DNA of 64,000 bases from Chionoecetes opilio (taxonomy: Eukaryota > Arthropoda > Malacostraca > Decapoda > Majidae), in NCBI GenBank assembly GCA_016584305.1, contig JACEEZ010005922.1, positions 1-64,000 of the forward strand, written 5' to 3'. Shown here piece after piece: positions 34,565 to 45,670 of the stretch. The notes beneath the pieces are model-generated. The model was not told the DNA's origin. It searched no databases and saw only the letters and a list, made by a program, of their open reading frames with translations. Position 1 is the stretch's first letter. Every line of letters starts with the position of its first letter. The position numbers were made by a program, and so were the translations under genes.

Positions 34565-37500
34565 TTTTCCCTTTTACGTGGAAATGTATATACCTAAAAA
34601 CCCATTTGGATGGGGAAAAGGGACCTCTGGGTACTACAAATGCCCGGGTTTTTTTTGGGTAGGGGTTTTTTTACCGATTTTTGGCTTCTTTGTGAGTTTT
34701 TATCTAGTCCGCGGGTTTTGCGACTTTTTAAAATTTTATATTTTTTACCCGTAGGCGGGGGGAAAAATGTATCTAGGGTCCCCGTGTATGGGCCAAAAAA
34801 GGGGCGGGAAAACGAAATTGCAGCCCAAAAAAAAAAACTGTATTAAGACATACTATATCTTACTTTTTCCCTAAAATGGAAAATATCCGAGAAAATTTGG
34901 TAAAAAAATTTATTTCGGGTCAGCTTCCGACAACCCAAATATTTTTTAAAAAATTCAACAAATTATTATTTTTAGGATACTTTGATACACTAAAAAATTT
35001 CCCCCCATTACCCTTTAAAAAAAAATACCCAAAAATGTATGTTTTATTGGGAAAAATTTTATCAAAATGTACCCCCACTTAAGGCTACCCCTTTTTTTCG
35101 TCAATGTGGAAATGTGACAATAATACTGATTTTTTCAACATTTTTTTTATAGCAGTGTGTTTAGCGGGGGGAAATTTTTTTTAAAAATAAATATGAAAAC
35201 AAATTTTGATAGTTTTTTTGTTAACAAAATATATATATATATATATTATATATATATATATATTTTATATATAATATTTTATATAATATATTTTTATAAA
35301 ATTTATATATATATTGATAATGTTGGGTTTTCTTTTCGTATTTAGAACATCGTGTGTCACTGCTTCGACGTAACTTGGGGATGGGTTTTGAAAAGGGGTA
35401 GTCTAGAATGGGTTTTTTTTTGGGGGGGGGGGCCCCCAATGGCCCTTTTAGCACTGACGATCAAGGGCATTTTACCCCCCAGGGTACTACATGTACCTTT
35501 TAAAAAAAAAAGCAGGGGTTTGAAAAATAATTAAAAAAAATTGTGTATTTTTTCAAGGTGCGGGCCTTTAAACGAGTTCAAGTCAAAAAGGGATTGGTAA
35601 AGTTTTTTCGACTTGTTTTAACCGGGCTTTTTTTTACGAACATTTTTTAAAAAGACTTAGAACTTTTACATACCCCTCAAAAATCACTATGAAATAAGAA
35701 ACCAAAATTGGGACAAAACCTGCTATGCATCATTTTACAAACCGAATAAATATCGACCTTTTCAAGAACCCACACTTGGACATGTCTCCGGGGAATACAA
35801 AAAGATGCAAGTAAACCCTACAAGACCAAAGGACGCGCCCCAATTACGCCTAAAAGGGTTTACTGGAATAAGTGTGTCATTTCCAAAACTCTAAAGGAAA
35901 AAATACACCAAATCCAGTCTGATGAGGTGGGAAACAATATCAAGGGGGCTCAAATAAAACGAGAAACCCGATGTGTTTAAAATTGGGGGAAATTTATTTG
36001 AAGGCCCAAAAGAAGCGCCTATCACCATCTTGCAAATACAAAGGGCCCAAAAGACCCACTCTCTCGATGAAACATAAGTCGACCCCGCAATGGAAAAGCT
36101 AAAACTGATTTCTGAATGCTGGTTTCCCAAAAAGGCCATATATACAGCAACTCGGGAGTCGAGAAAAAGTGGGGGAAAAACATGTCCCGAAAAAATGAAA
36201 AATTCTGATACCTCATGTCGAACAAAAGTCTTGAAAAAAAAAAATACAGAGACATTGTGGGGAAAAAATTTTATTCCGAAAAAACGACAAAACAAATCCA
36301 CCGCTGCTTCTGATTTGGGTTCCGGTACAACAATGATGCGCCCTTGGTATGCTGATTTAAAGGGCACCCGAAACATTGGGAACCCGATGAGATTTTCCCC
36401 GAAAACCCATTTCCCTTTAAGTTTTAATCCCGTTGCAACAAAACTGAAGGCTGATTTTGAAAAAGCCGATGGACCCCAAGGCATGAGAATGAACCCGAGG
36501 CTGAAAAAAAAATGCATACCCACAAGTGTGTAACCCGCTCCTGAAATGGATATTAAAAGGACGAAATACGACCCCCCGTGAGACTCGGAGCCTGATTGTG
36601 GGTAACCCGTAGTTTACATATTAGTCCAACTCTTTCGTACAAAAAGGAAACTTTAACATCTGCCAAGAATTGCTACAATGTATCAATGGGTCCCCAAGAA
36701 CACACCGGGAAACAATTGGTTTCAGGTTGTTTTGAGCTCTTTGTCATCCAGCTTTTTACAGCTCAACCCCGAAGCGAATTCTGTCAATGACCCCTTTGGG
36801 CCGAAATATTCCATTTGCGTCAAAAGATTTCCCGAAAAAAATGCCACCCCTTCACGATGATTAAACTCTTCACATTCAAAAGAAGCAAACCCCCCGGGAA
36901 AAGGTGTGGAAAAAAATGCAATAGTGCCACAAAAAAGCCTCCCCTACTGGAGGGGGAAAGTGGATGGATATGTCCCCGAAAAGGGCGTCCTTTTGGGCCC
37001 CTTTCATGAGATTGGATTCCGGGCCCTCTGTGTGTATCGAGCTTTCTGACATGTCGCCTTTTAAAACGAAATGTCCCTCACTTCGCTGTACCTTATAAAG
37101 CACAACCTGTCTGCATTTCTGCCCCGTGGATGCAAGCAGGAGGCAGCAATAGCATTCACTTGCCAGATAAGGATGATTCCGAATTATGGAGATTGAATCT
37201 GATTTTTGGGCATGAAACGTTTGAAAAGTCCATAGACATTTTATCTCATAATATACCATTTAAAAACGGACATTTAAAAACGCATTTTTTATCAATTTGT
37301 TGTTTTTTTCCACTAAAGTATCGTATTATGCGATCTGATATAATGTACCCAAAATAATGTGATTAAATTTAAAGATAAAGAACATGATTCAAATTTTGTA
37401 TGTGTTTGTACGAAAATTTTTGAGTTGATAAAAATAAGGGGGGAACCCCTTTTTGTGTTTAAAAATATTTCATATAATTTTTTTTTAATATCCCCCCTAT

Positions 37501-38980
37501 TGGTTTGTTTTAAGGGAATGAAGGGGGTTATTTTTTTGTTCAAATATATCCATATTAATAAATTTGTTTTAGTTTTTTTAAAATATTTGGTGTTGTCGAC
37601 GGGAAAAACCGAAACCAAATTTTTTTTAAATTTTTTTCCCCTTTTTGGAAAAAATAAAAATATATTTTGTCTTTTACAAATTGTTTGTTTTAAAGCTACC
37701 CGTCATTCTGCTCATTTTGGGTTTTTTTTGGGGGTTTTTTGGGTTTTTTTTTTTTTTTTCTTTTTTTTCCCCCAAAAAAAAGGAATTACACAAATTATTT
37801 AAATTGCCTAAAGGTAAAAAAATATTAAATTAAAACCGGGAATTTTTTGGAAAACCCCCACCCCCCAAAAGGGTTTTGGAATTTTCCATAAATCGGGAAA
37901 AGGCCCCCTTTTCCAAAAATTTAAAAGGGGGTTTGGTTAGGGACCCAAATTTTTTCCCCCTTTCCCTTCCCAAATATTTTAAGGGCCACCCCACGGAAGG
38001 AATAAAATTTTTTTTTTTATCAAAATATTGGGCCCGCACGGGGGGTTAAAATTTTTAAAAATAGGGAGAATTCATTTTTTTCCCCCGAAAAAACACTTTA
38101 AACAATAAAAAGGGTAGTCCCCACCCCGGGTTGGAAAAATGAACTTTTTTTTCTTTATATAGCGGCCCCTCTGGGGAAAAAATTTTTTTCAAAATTAGGG
38201 GGAAATTCTAGATGGCCCCCAAATTTTTATGAAAACGTTTTGGCGTAATTTTTTTTAATCAAAAATCAAATGGGTTTTGTCCCCACCACCCAAATTTTTT
38301 GGGGAAAACCCGAAGTTTTTATCCTTTGTAAGTGAATTTTAAACCTTACCCTTTTTTTGTGGCCCAAAAAAAATTTAATTTATTAATATTACCGGGGGTT
38401 TTTTTTAGGAGGAACACCAATTCCTTTTTGGGTATTTTTAATTTTAACCAAATTTTTCAAAAGTTTTATTACCCCCTTAAAAAACCATCAAGGTTTGAAA
38501 ATTTTCCCCAACCCAATTTTTGCTAACCCCTTTTTGGGTGTCTCAAAAAATTGTTTGGGGATTTGGGAAAAAACCCCCCCAAATTTTTTTTAAAATTTCC
38601 AGTTTTAAGTTAAAAAACTAAATAATTATTGCTTTCATTTTTCCTTAAAGGGAGGAAAACCCTTTTCAATTTTTCATTTCATTTTCAATTCCCCAGGGGG
38701 AATTTCAACGGGTTTTAAAACATTAAAAAAAACAAAATTTTAATAGTCAGGAATTCCAGACCCCTGCATTTTTTTTCTTAAATTGAAAATTTGTTTTAAA
38801 ATTGCCCCCCTAAGGGGTTTTTTAAAAAATTTTTCCTTTAATTGGTTTTAAAAATTTTAACAAAAAAAAATTTTCTTAAAAACAAATATTAAATGGGCTT
38901 GGTTTTTATTTTGCAATTTGGTTCTTTAAAAATTTTTCCCAAAAAAAAATTTTCAGGCCCTCAAATGATTTTTAAGTTTC
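34565..38980 (+). repeat. Noisy collinear duplicate of 38985-43510
   Basis: Landmarks occur in the same order and spacing: the TIR start GTATATACC (34587 versus 38987), the (TA)n tract (35229-35312 versus 39612-39702), GACATGTCTCC (35778 versus 40138), the CXC gene (to about 37195 versus 41517), AAACCGGG of the right TIR (37834 versus 42173), and the hAT interior (AGGAATTCCAGA, 38748 versus 43304). The copy is riddled with run-type errors. It ends inside the hAT element and passes directly into the TIR of the clean copy. I infer the same locus assembled twice rather than a biological tandem duplication. Confidence 0.8.
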
Positions 38981-38984
38981 AAAA

Positions 38985-39190
38985 TGTATATACCAAAAAC
39001 CTTTTTGGATGGGAAGAGGGGACTCTGGGTACTACAAAATGCCCGGTTTTAATTCTGGATAGGTGTGCATTACCGATTTATGGCTACTTTGTGATTTTTG
39101 ATCTAGTCCGCGATTCGCGACATTTCTAATTTGATATTTATTTACCTGTAGGCATCAATATGTATGCTAGGATCACGTGTATGGTACCAA
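38985..39190 (+). repeat. Left terminal inverted repeat
   Basis: Runs from AAATGTATATACC to GGATCACGTGTATGG. Its reverse complement is found at 42040-42246 with about 85-90% identity by eye, interrupted only in a short middle segment (GGCTACTTTGTGATTTTTGA here versus a different stretch there). Confidence 0.85.
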
Positions 39191-39601
39191 AAGGAGCAGG
39201 AAGACGAGTTGCAGCCTAAAAACAACTGTATTAAGACATACTATATCTTACTTTTCCATAAAGTGAAAATATCCGAGAAAATTTGGTAAAAATTGATTTC
39301 GGATCAGCTTCCGACAACACCAAATATTTTAAATAATTCAACAAATTATTATCTTATGGATACATTTGATACACTAAAATAATCCCCATTCATTACCCTT
39401 TAAAACAATACCAAACATGTATGATCTTATTGAAATATATATGCATAAATGTACACATACTTAAGGCTACCCCCTTATTTCGTCAATGTGGATAATGTGA
39501 CTAATAATACTGATTTTGCATACATTTATTTATATTGCAGTGTGTTCAGCGGTGGAATCTGTTTTAAGATAAATATGATATCAATTATGATAGTTTTCTG
39601 A

Positions 39602-39610
39602 TTAACAAAC

Positions 39611-39649
<39 letters not shown>

Positions 39650-39705
39650 ATATATTATATAATATATATATATATATATATCTATATATATATATATATA
39701 TTGAT
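39602..39705. repeat. (TA)n microsatellite
   Basis: TA dinucleotides with TAATATA interruptions, followed by TTGATAATGTTGG, which is shared with the noisy duplicate. Confidence 0.9.
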
Positions 39706-39769
39706 AATGTTGGCTTTTCTTTTCTGTATCAGAACATCGGTGTGTCACTGCTTCGACGCTAACTGGTGA

Positions 39770-41517
39770 TGGATCTGACAGGGGTAGTCTAGAATGGTTT
39801 TTTTCGTGCTCACCAATGGCTTCTAGCACTGACGATCAGACATTTGAACCCACAGTGGTACTACATGTACCTGTAAAAAAACGCAGGATTGAAACTAATT
39901 AGAAAAATTGTGTATTCTGTCAAGGTGCGGACACTTTATCGAGTTCAAGTCAACAAGGGATTGGTAAAGTTTATTCGTCACTTGTTGAACGACTTTTGTA
40001 CGAATCATTTTAACAAGACTTAGAACTCACATACCATCAACAGATCATCTACTGAGTAAGAAACCAAAATGGCACAAATCATGCTATGCATCATTCACAA
40101 ACCGAATAAATATCGACCTTGTCAAGAAACGACACTTGGACATGTCTCCTGTGAATACAGAAGATGCAAGCTACCATACAAGACCACGGACGCGCACAAT
40201 TACGCCTAAGGTTGACTGGAATAAGTGTGTCTATTGCCAGACTCGTAAAAGAGAAAAAATACACCAAGTCCAGTCTGATGAGGTGGAAGCAACTATCAAG
40301 GGTCATGCTAAATATAACGAGAACCTGATGTGTAGAATTGGCGAAATTTATTTGAAGGCAAATGAAGCGCACTATCACCCATCTTGCAAATACAAAGCCA
40401 ACAGACCTACTCATCTCGATGAAACTACTAAGCTCGACCCTGCAATGGAACAGCTAATACTGATACTGAATGCTGGTTTCCAACGTGGCCATATATACCA
40501 GCATGGACTCGGTAGTCGAGAAATACGGGAACTATGTCAGAAGATGCAACTTCTGATACCTCATGTCGAACAATGTTTTTGAAACAAAAAATACGAGACA
40601 TTGGGGCGACAAAATTGTATTCCGGAAAAAACGACAAGGCAAATCACCGCTGCTTCTGATGGCTTCAGGTACAACAACTGATGACGCCATGGTATGCTGA
40701 TGGAAAGGTCACCAGAAACATTGGAACCAGATGAGATTTTCCCCGAATCCCATTTCCTATACTGTCTACATACAGTGCAACAAATGAAGGCTGATATGAA
40801 AATAGCTGATGGCACAAGGGCTATGATGAATTGAACCAAGAGGCTGAAGAAAAATGCATACCCACAAGTGTGTACCTGCTCATGAAATGGATAGTACAGG
40901 ACGAATACGACCCCAGTGAGCACTCGGAGCCTGATTGTGATAACAGCCGTAGTGACGATATTAGTCCAACTCTACGTACATCAAAGAATCTTGAACATCT
41001 GCCAAGACATTGTCTACAATGTATCAATGGGTCGCAAGAACACACCGAAGCACATTGGTACAGGCTTGTTTTGAGCTCTTTGTCATCCAGCTGTACAGCT
41101 CAACCACGAATGCGACTTCTGTCAATGACCTTCGTGCCGAAATATTCCATCGCGTCAATGATCCTGAAAAACTGCCACCAATTCACGATGCATTAGCTCT
41201 TCACATTCAACGAAGCAACTACCCGCAATGGTGTGGATAAATGCAATGTGCCACAACCTAGCCTCCCACTACTGGAGGAATGTGGATGGATATGTCGCGA
41301 AGGTCAGTCCTTGCAGCCACTTCTCATGAGATTGGATCCGGTCCCATCTGTGTGTATCGAGCTACTGACATGTCGCTGTAAAACGAAATGTACATCACTT
41401 CGCTGTACCTGTAGAAAGCACAACCTGATCTGCAGTGCTGCCTGTGGATGCAAGCAGGAGTGCAGCAATAGCATTCACTTGCCAGATAAGGATGATTCCG
41501 AATCTGATGGAGATTGA
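39770..41517 (+). pseudogene. CXC (TSO1/tesmin-like) Cys-rich protein of a dispersed invertebrate family, broken
   Basis: Three frames carry successive parts. About 39890: KNCVFCQGADTL, a C-x2-C module. Residues 1-148 of the frame at 40136-40582: a second module, WNKCVYCQTRKREK, with YHPSCKYKAN as the likely H-x3-C partner. About 41010-41240: FELFVIQLYS, NDLRAEIFHR and LPPIHDALALHIQRSNYPQ, a block conserved in this family. 41233-41517: a Trp-rich linker, then CRCKTKCTSLRCTCRKHNLIC and C-x-C-x3-C, a CXC domain of the tesmin/TSO1 type, and an acidic end. I know the family as repeated, uncharacterised proteins in invertebrates; CXC domains elsewhere bind DNA. At least three frameshifts separate the parts. 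A role in moving the element is inference from the flanking inverted repeats. Confidence 0.65.
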
Positions 41518-42039
41518 ATCTGATATTTGGACATGAACACGTTTGAACAGTCCATAGACATGTATCTCTTTAAATATACCATAAAAAACGGACATAATAA
41601 ACGCATATTATCAAAGTAGTTGTTTTTACCACTAAAGTATCGTATGATGCGTATCTGATGATAATGTACCAATATAATGTGATTAAATTGAAAGATATGA
41701 AAATGATTCAATTTAGTATGTGTTTGTACGCATATTATGAGTTGATTAAAAATAAGGGGGGTAACCTTATGGTGTGTAATATATTGCATATATATTTAAA
41801 TAATATCCCAATATGATTGGGATTGTTTTCAAGGGTAATGAATGGGGATTATTTTAGTGTATCAATATATCCATATGATAATAATTTGTTGAGTTATTTA
41901 AAATATTCGGTGTTGTCGACAGGTAAACCGAAACCAAATTTTTGACAATTTTTTCCACTTTATGGAACAATAAGATATATAGTCTTAATACAGTTGTTTG
42001 TTTTATGCTACCCGTTTATTCTGCTCATTTTGGTTTTCC

Positions 42040-42246
42040 ATACACATGATCCTAGCCATATATATTGATGCCTACAGATAAATAAATATTAAATTAGAAA
42101 TGTCGCGAATCGCGAACTACACAACGTCATGCAATTAGCCATAAATCGGTAATGCACACCTATCCAGAATTAAAACCGGGCATTTGTAGTACCCAGAAGT
42201 CCCCTCTACCCATCCAAATAGGTTTTAGGTATATACCTTTCCACGT
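42040..42246 (-). repeat. Right terminal inverted repeat
   Basis: Mirror image of 38985-39190, ending GGTATATACCTTTCCACGT. The noisy copy shows the same outer ACGTGGAAA next to its left repeat (34577-34586), which supports the ACGT-containing terminus. Confidence 0.85.
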
Positions 42247-42254
42247 GAACGGAA

Positions 42255-44478
42255 TCAGTAAATATGGCACTTATCAAGATATGGTTCCCGCACTATGGGG
42301 CGTTTGTGTAAAACTATGGTAGCATCATTTTTTTCTTCGAAATACACTTTACAACCATATTGATCAGTCACAACCACGGCAATGGAATAAATTGTATTCA
42401 TACAGTCTTTTATATAGAGGCCTCTGCACGGTGTAATAAATTTTGCTTGCACCATGAGGGAGAATTGCTAGTATGTTCACCATTTGACCTGAAAATCGTA
42501 TTGGCTGTATGATATCACAATACAAGTGGAGATAGTCCACATCCACGCGCAGGTTCGGAGGAACTGAAGCTTTCATCTCTTGTAGTGAATGAGCTTGAGC
42601 CTCATCTGTGGCAAAAAATGTAATCATAATTATTACGATTATATTCTAGTATGGCAGCCAATCTGGGTATGAATAACAGACTTCTTCGACAGTAATTTAT
42701 ACCACTGCAACCGTGCAATGAACGCTTATGATAACACACACATTTTTCGCGGTAACTCATGATTCCACGATGTTCATCAAAATATGTTATGTGATTTGTA
42801 AATCCAAATACTCCTTTTAATAATGCTGTCCAGTAGGTGTTAAGTTCATCTACAATGGCACTTATTTCTTTGGCGGGGATTTTTCTTGGAGGGCGAAGCG
42901 AATACCGTAATTGCCATTTTGGTGCGATGGGCACTTTGCTCACATCTGAACGACGTGCATTTTCAACAGTTTATATACCCACATTAAAAAAAGATTCATC
43001 AAGGTTTGTAATATGTTGCAGCGCATAGCCTAGACCAGTGTTCTGCAACCTTTTTTGATGTCGTCTACTCCTAGTGGTGATTTGGTAAAAGCTGCCCACC
43101 TCAATTTTGTTTATCTCTAAAATTTCACGTCTCTTGACATTGTAAATATACTATATCATAATATATATAGACTATATCATTATACAAATATATAGGTAGG
43201 AAAAAGCAGTTTCACTCATTTTCTATTTACAGTTTACATATTCTTCAGCATAATAACACATGCGGTTAAAACTATTAATATACAAAACAAAATAAACATA
43301 GCTCAGGAATTCCAGAGCAAATGCATTTTTCTTAAGTTGCAAATTTTAGTTCAGAAATTAAGCAAGTAAGCAAAATTCAGTAAAATTGCACATAATATGC
43401 GTTATATTTGGTAATCAAGAAAAGAAAGCCTTTTCCTTTAAGAAACAAATATCAGTGGCTTGGCTGTTATCGCAATTTGTCTACTTTCAGCTTAAATCGA
43501 GGCATCAGATGATTTTCAAGTGCAACCCGCATGATATGATCCAAATTCGGAATGGAATTCCGTTTCTTTGTCTTGATTAAAACTACGCTTGAGAAACCTT
43601 GCTCACAGATATAATGTTGGCATCTACACAAACATGGCTGTTGCCTGCTCCGCTATCTCCTTGTATTCCTAAGTATCAATCAAGTAGGGCAACCCAAAAA
43701 TGCATGGGATGGCCAAATGTTTAGAAACCTGCTTTTTGGGAATATTACACTCGAAGCTCCAATAGGGCATCAGAATGATCAGTTCCATCATCTGAAAATG
43801 GAGTAAGCTTCCACATGTTGGAGGTCAGGTCTCTTAGAAATATAAGTCAAGGTTTTCCTGCATCAAAGTAAGGTGTCTGGTAATCAAGTGGGACATTCGT
43901 ACCTCCAGTGTCTGTTCTGGTGTCTGCATACCATCATCATGTTCTCAGCCACATTCTCTCATGTAGGTATCAAGAACTTCAAACTTAGAAAAACACTGAT
44001 CTATACTGACACGTGGGCATGATCTCGTCCACCCACCTGTTCACCCCAAGACAGCTGTCCACCCCTCACTTAGTTTCGTCCACCTTAAGGTGGACCGTCC
44101 ACCCAGGTTGAATAGCACTGACCTAGACTATTATGTGCATCATTGATATTGGTGGTTGGGACGGGCACAGTCGTACCACCACCACCACCACAACAACAAC
44201 AACAACCACCGCCACCATAACCAACACCATCCCCTCCATCATCTATTATTCTCGCTTCAGTGTACACTTCAGTTATAGCCTCATTGTCGTCTCTGTAAAG
44301 CGCATATATATCCCGCGGAATATAAATTCCATGCAATGCAACCTCGTCTTCTCGATTGGGTTGTAAGCTTAATAGGGATAATGTCATTTTGGAAACATCC
44401 TGGAACATTATCTGGATAAAGATCATGGGAATCTAAGCTACTCAGGTAGACTGTAAATTCATCCTTTGCACTCACCAT
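42255..44478 (-). pseudogene. Polinton/adintovirus-like virion-type protein, split by a hAT element
   Basis: The N-terminus at 44478 reads DEFTVYLSSLDSHDLYPDN followed by a PIKL segment and, in another frame, EVALHGIYIPRDIYAL. The C-terminal parts at 42943-42255 include LHLYCDIIQPIRF, TVQRPLYKRL, and QYGCKVYFEEKND then TIVLHKR. This layout (F-x-V-x-L-x-S-x-x-S-x-x-x-YP-x-N start, VAL-x-x-I-x-x-P, a YCD block, and a final V-x-LH) is one I know from a family of capsid-associated proteins in Polinton- and adintovirus-like elements. Which virion protein it is remains uncertain. At least three frameshifts plus a 1.1-kb hAT insertion inactivate it. A Gly/Cys-rich stretch from a GGT/TGT repeat lies at about 44175-44225. 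Confidence 0.55.
43036..44120. mobile_element. hAT-type element (1085 bp), non-autonomous or decayed
   Basis: The ends are CAGTGTTCTGCAACCT (43036) and, reversed from 44120, CAGTGCTATTCAACCT, the CAGTG...CAACC form typical of hAT. An 8-bp target duplication flanks it: GCCTAGAC (43028-43035) and ACCTAGAC (44121-44128), 7 of 8 identical. The interior has no long frame. Scattered pieces may be transposase remnants, but I cannot place motifs. Subterminal GTCCACC repeats lie at the right end (44020-44105). A noisy partial copy is at about 38640-38980. Confidence 0.88.
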
Positions 44479-44565
44479 TGTTCAAATACTAACTGAGAAT
44501 GTTTGATATTGACACTGTCCTTTTGAAGTTGCAATGAAATTATTGTACAATTTCTACTAGTACTT

Positions 44566-44700
44566 TGCAGTGTTCCGATATATCGCTCGGACGAGGGTTC
44601 AGGTTCACGCGACGTGACTCGGTATAGATAAATGAATAAAGCGCCAGCTACTGCCTGGCAGCCCTCGCATACACTCCTTGTTTCTTTACCCGACACTACA
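44566..44700 (+). repeat. Left LTR of Gypsy 1
   Basis: Contains GTGTTCCGATATATCGCTCG, a GAATAAAG polyadenylation-type signal near 44633, and ends TTTACCCGACACTACA. It differs from the right LTR by a few substitutions, a 4-bp AGGG gain in the right copy and a 3-bp change at the start. This implies the element is not very recent. Confidence 0.88.
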
Positions 44701-44724
44701 TTTGGCGCAGCGAGAAGGATCAGC

Positions 44725-45670
44725 ATGGAGTCAGCGGGAATGGTTCCGCCTCCACTGTACCTGCAGGAACCTGGTGACCGCCCGAGTAGGACTTGGAGTG
44801 ACTGGGAGACAAGGTTGACAACGTTCCTCACTGCAGTTGGAGCAGCTGCCTATTCGGCAGCCAGGAGGAAGGCATTATTGCTACACTGCATGAATGCCGA
44901 GGCACATCGCGTTCATCGTAGCTAGCCAACAGTAACTAAGGAAGAAGGTGAAGACGAATACGACACTGCCCTGCGACAACTACGCTTGGTCTACACTCAA
45001 CGTTGGTAAACGTTGTGGTGGAACGATTCAACTTTCGCCAGCGAAGCCAGCGCCCTGGGGAAACGACAGCATAGTATGTTGCTGCACTGTGTGGTCTGGC
45101 CAAACACTGCAAATTTGGTGTGCTGCTGGAAGAATTGATCCGGGATCAAGTGGTGGAAAAGACAGTGCATCCCAATCTTCGGGAACGATTCCTACGAAAC
45201 AATGATCTAACCCTGACCACACTACTACAACCGGCGGAGGCGTTTGAGATATCTATACGTGGATCGAAGATGCCGGCGTCGCTGGGAGCGCCAGCGCGCC
45301 CGTTCAGGTGGCGACGGTGGGCACCGCACAGGAGCCGGAATTACTAGAAGCCTGTGTGATGATGGCTAACTCCAGTCAACGAGTCAACAACTCTACGAGT
45401 TTAAGGACTTGCTTCAATTGTGGTGAAACAGAACATATATATCGTTATGTGCAGTGCCTTTCCAAAGGCAGCGTGTGCCGTGCTAAGCAAAGTAGAAGGG
45501 AAACCTCACCCAAGGACTGTAAGGAACTGACCGTCTTGTGTTGTTCGGGCATTCGTCCCAAGCGTGTGTCATGCTTAGCCCAAGTGGTAGTAGAAGAAAT
45601 GAGTGATGAATTAGAAATTCAGGTGGGTACTGGGGCGACTGTCTCTGTTCTTAGTGTGGCTCTAGCTCGG
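44725..45670 (+). pseudogene. Gypsy 1 gag and start of protease
   Basis: Starts at the ATG at 44725 (MESAGMVPPPLYL). The first frame stops at 44925. A later frame reads ELIRDQVVEKTVHPNLRER, a gag block of Gypsy elements. CFNCGETEH-x6-C near 45413 is a distorted zinc knuckle (the last Cys is two residues late). The protease start EIQVGTGATVSVLS near 45620 has Gly in place of the catalytic Asp of D-T/S-G. The frame is then cut at 45671 by the nested insert. Confidence 0.8.

Larger units (their letters stand above)
38985..42246 (+). mobile_element. TIR element carrying a CXC-type gene (~3.26 kb)
   Basis: Bounded by inverted repeats of about 205 bp (38985-39190 and 42040-42246). The outer motif is (ACGTGGAAA)GTATATACC, then TTGGATGGG and GGTACTACAAA. 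The interior holds one recognisable gene, a Cys-rich protein on the plus strand, and a (TA)n tract. No DDE transposase, reverse transcriptase or integrase was seen. The right border lies about 10 bp beyond the stop of the virion-type gene at 42255. The left outer few bases are lost at the junction with the noisy duplicate, so the target-site duplication cannot be read. The family is unknown to me. Confidence 0.7.

Noticed and set aside
34127..34597. Ser/Leu-rich and Arg/Glu-rich frames on both strands
   Set aside because: Translations of a (CT)n/(GA)n microsatellite.
36090..36533. A second, separate CXC-family gene
   Set aside because: It is the noisy duplicate of 40440-40880. Its apparent frame is shaped by run-type errors.
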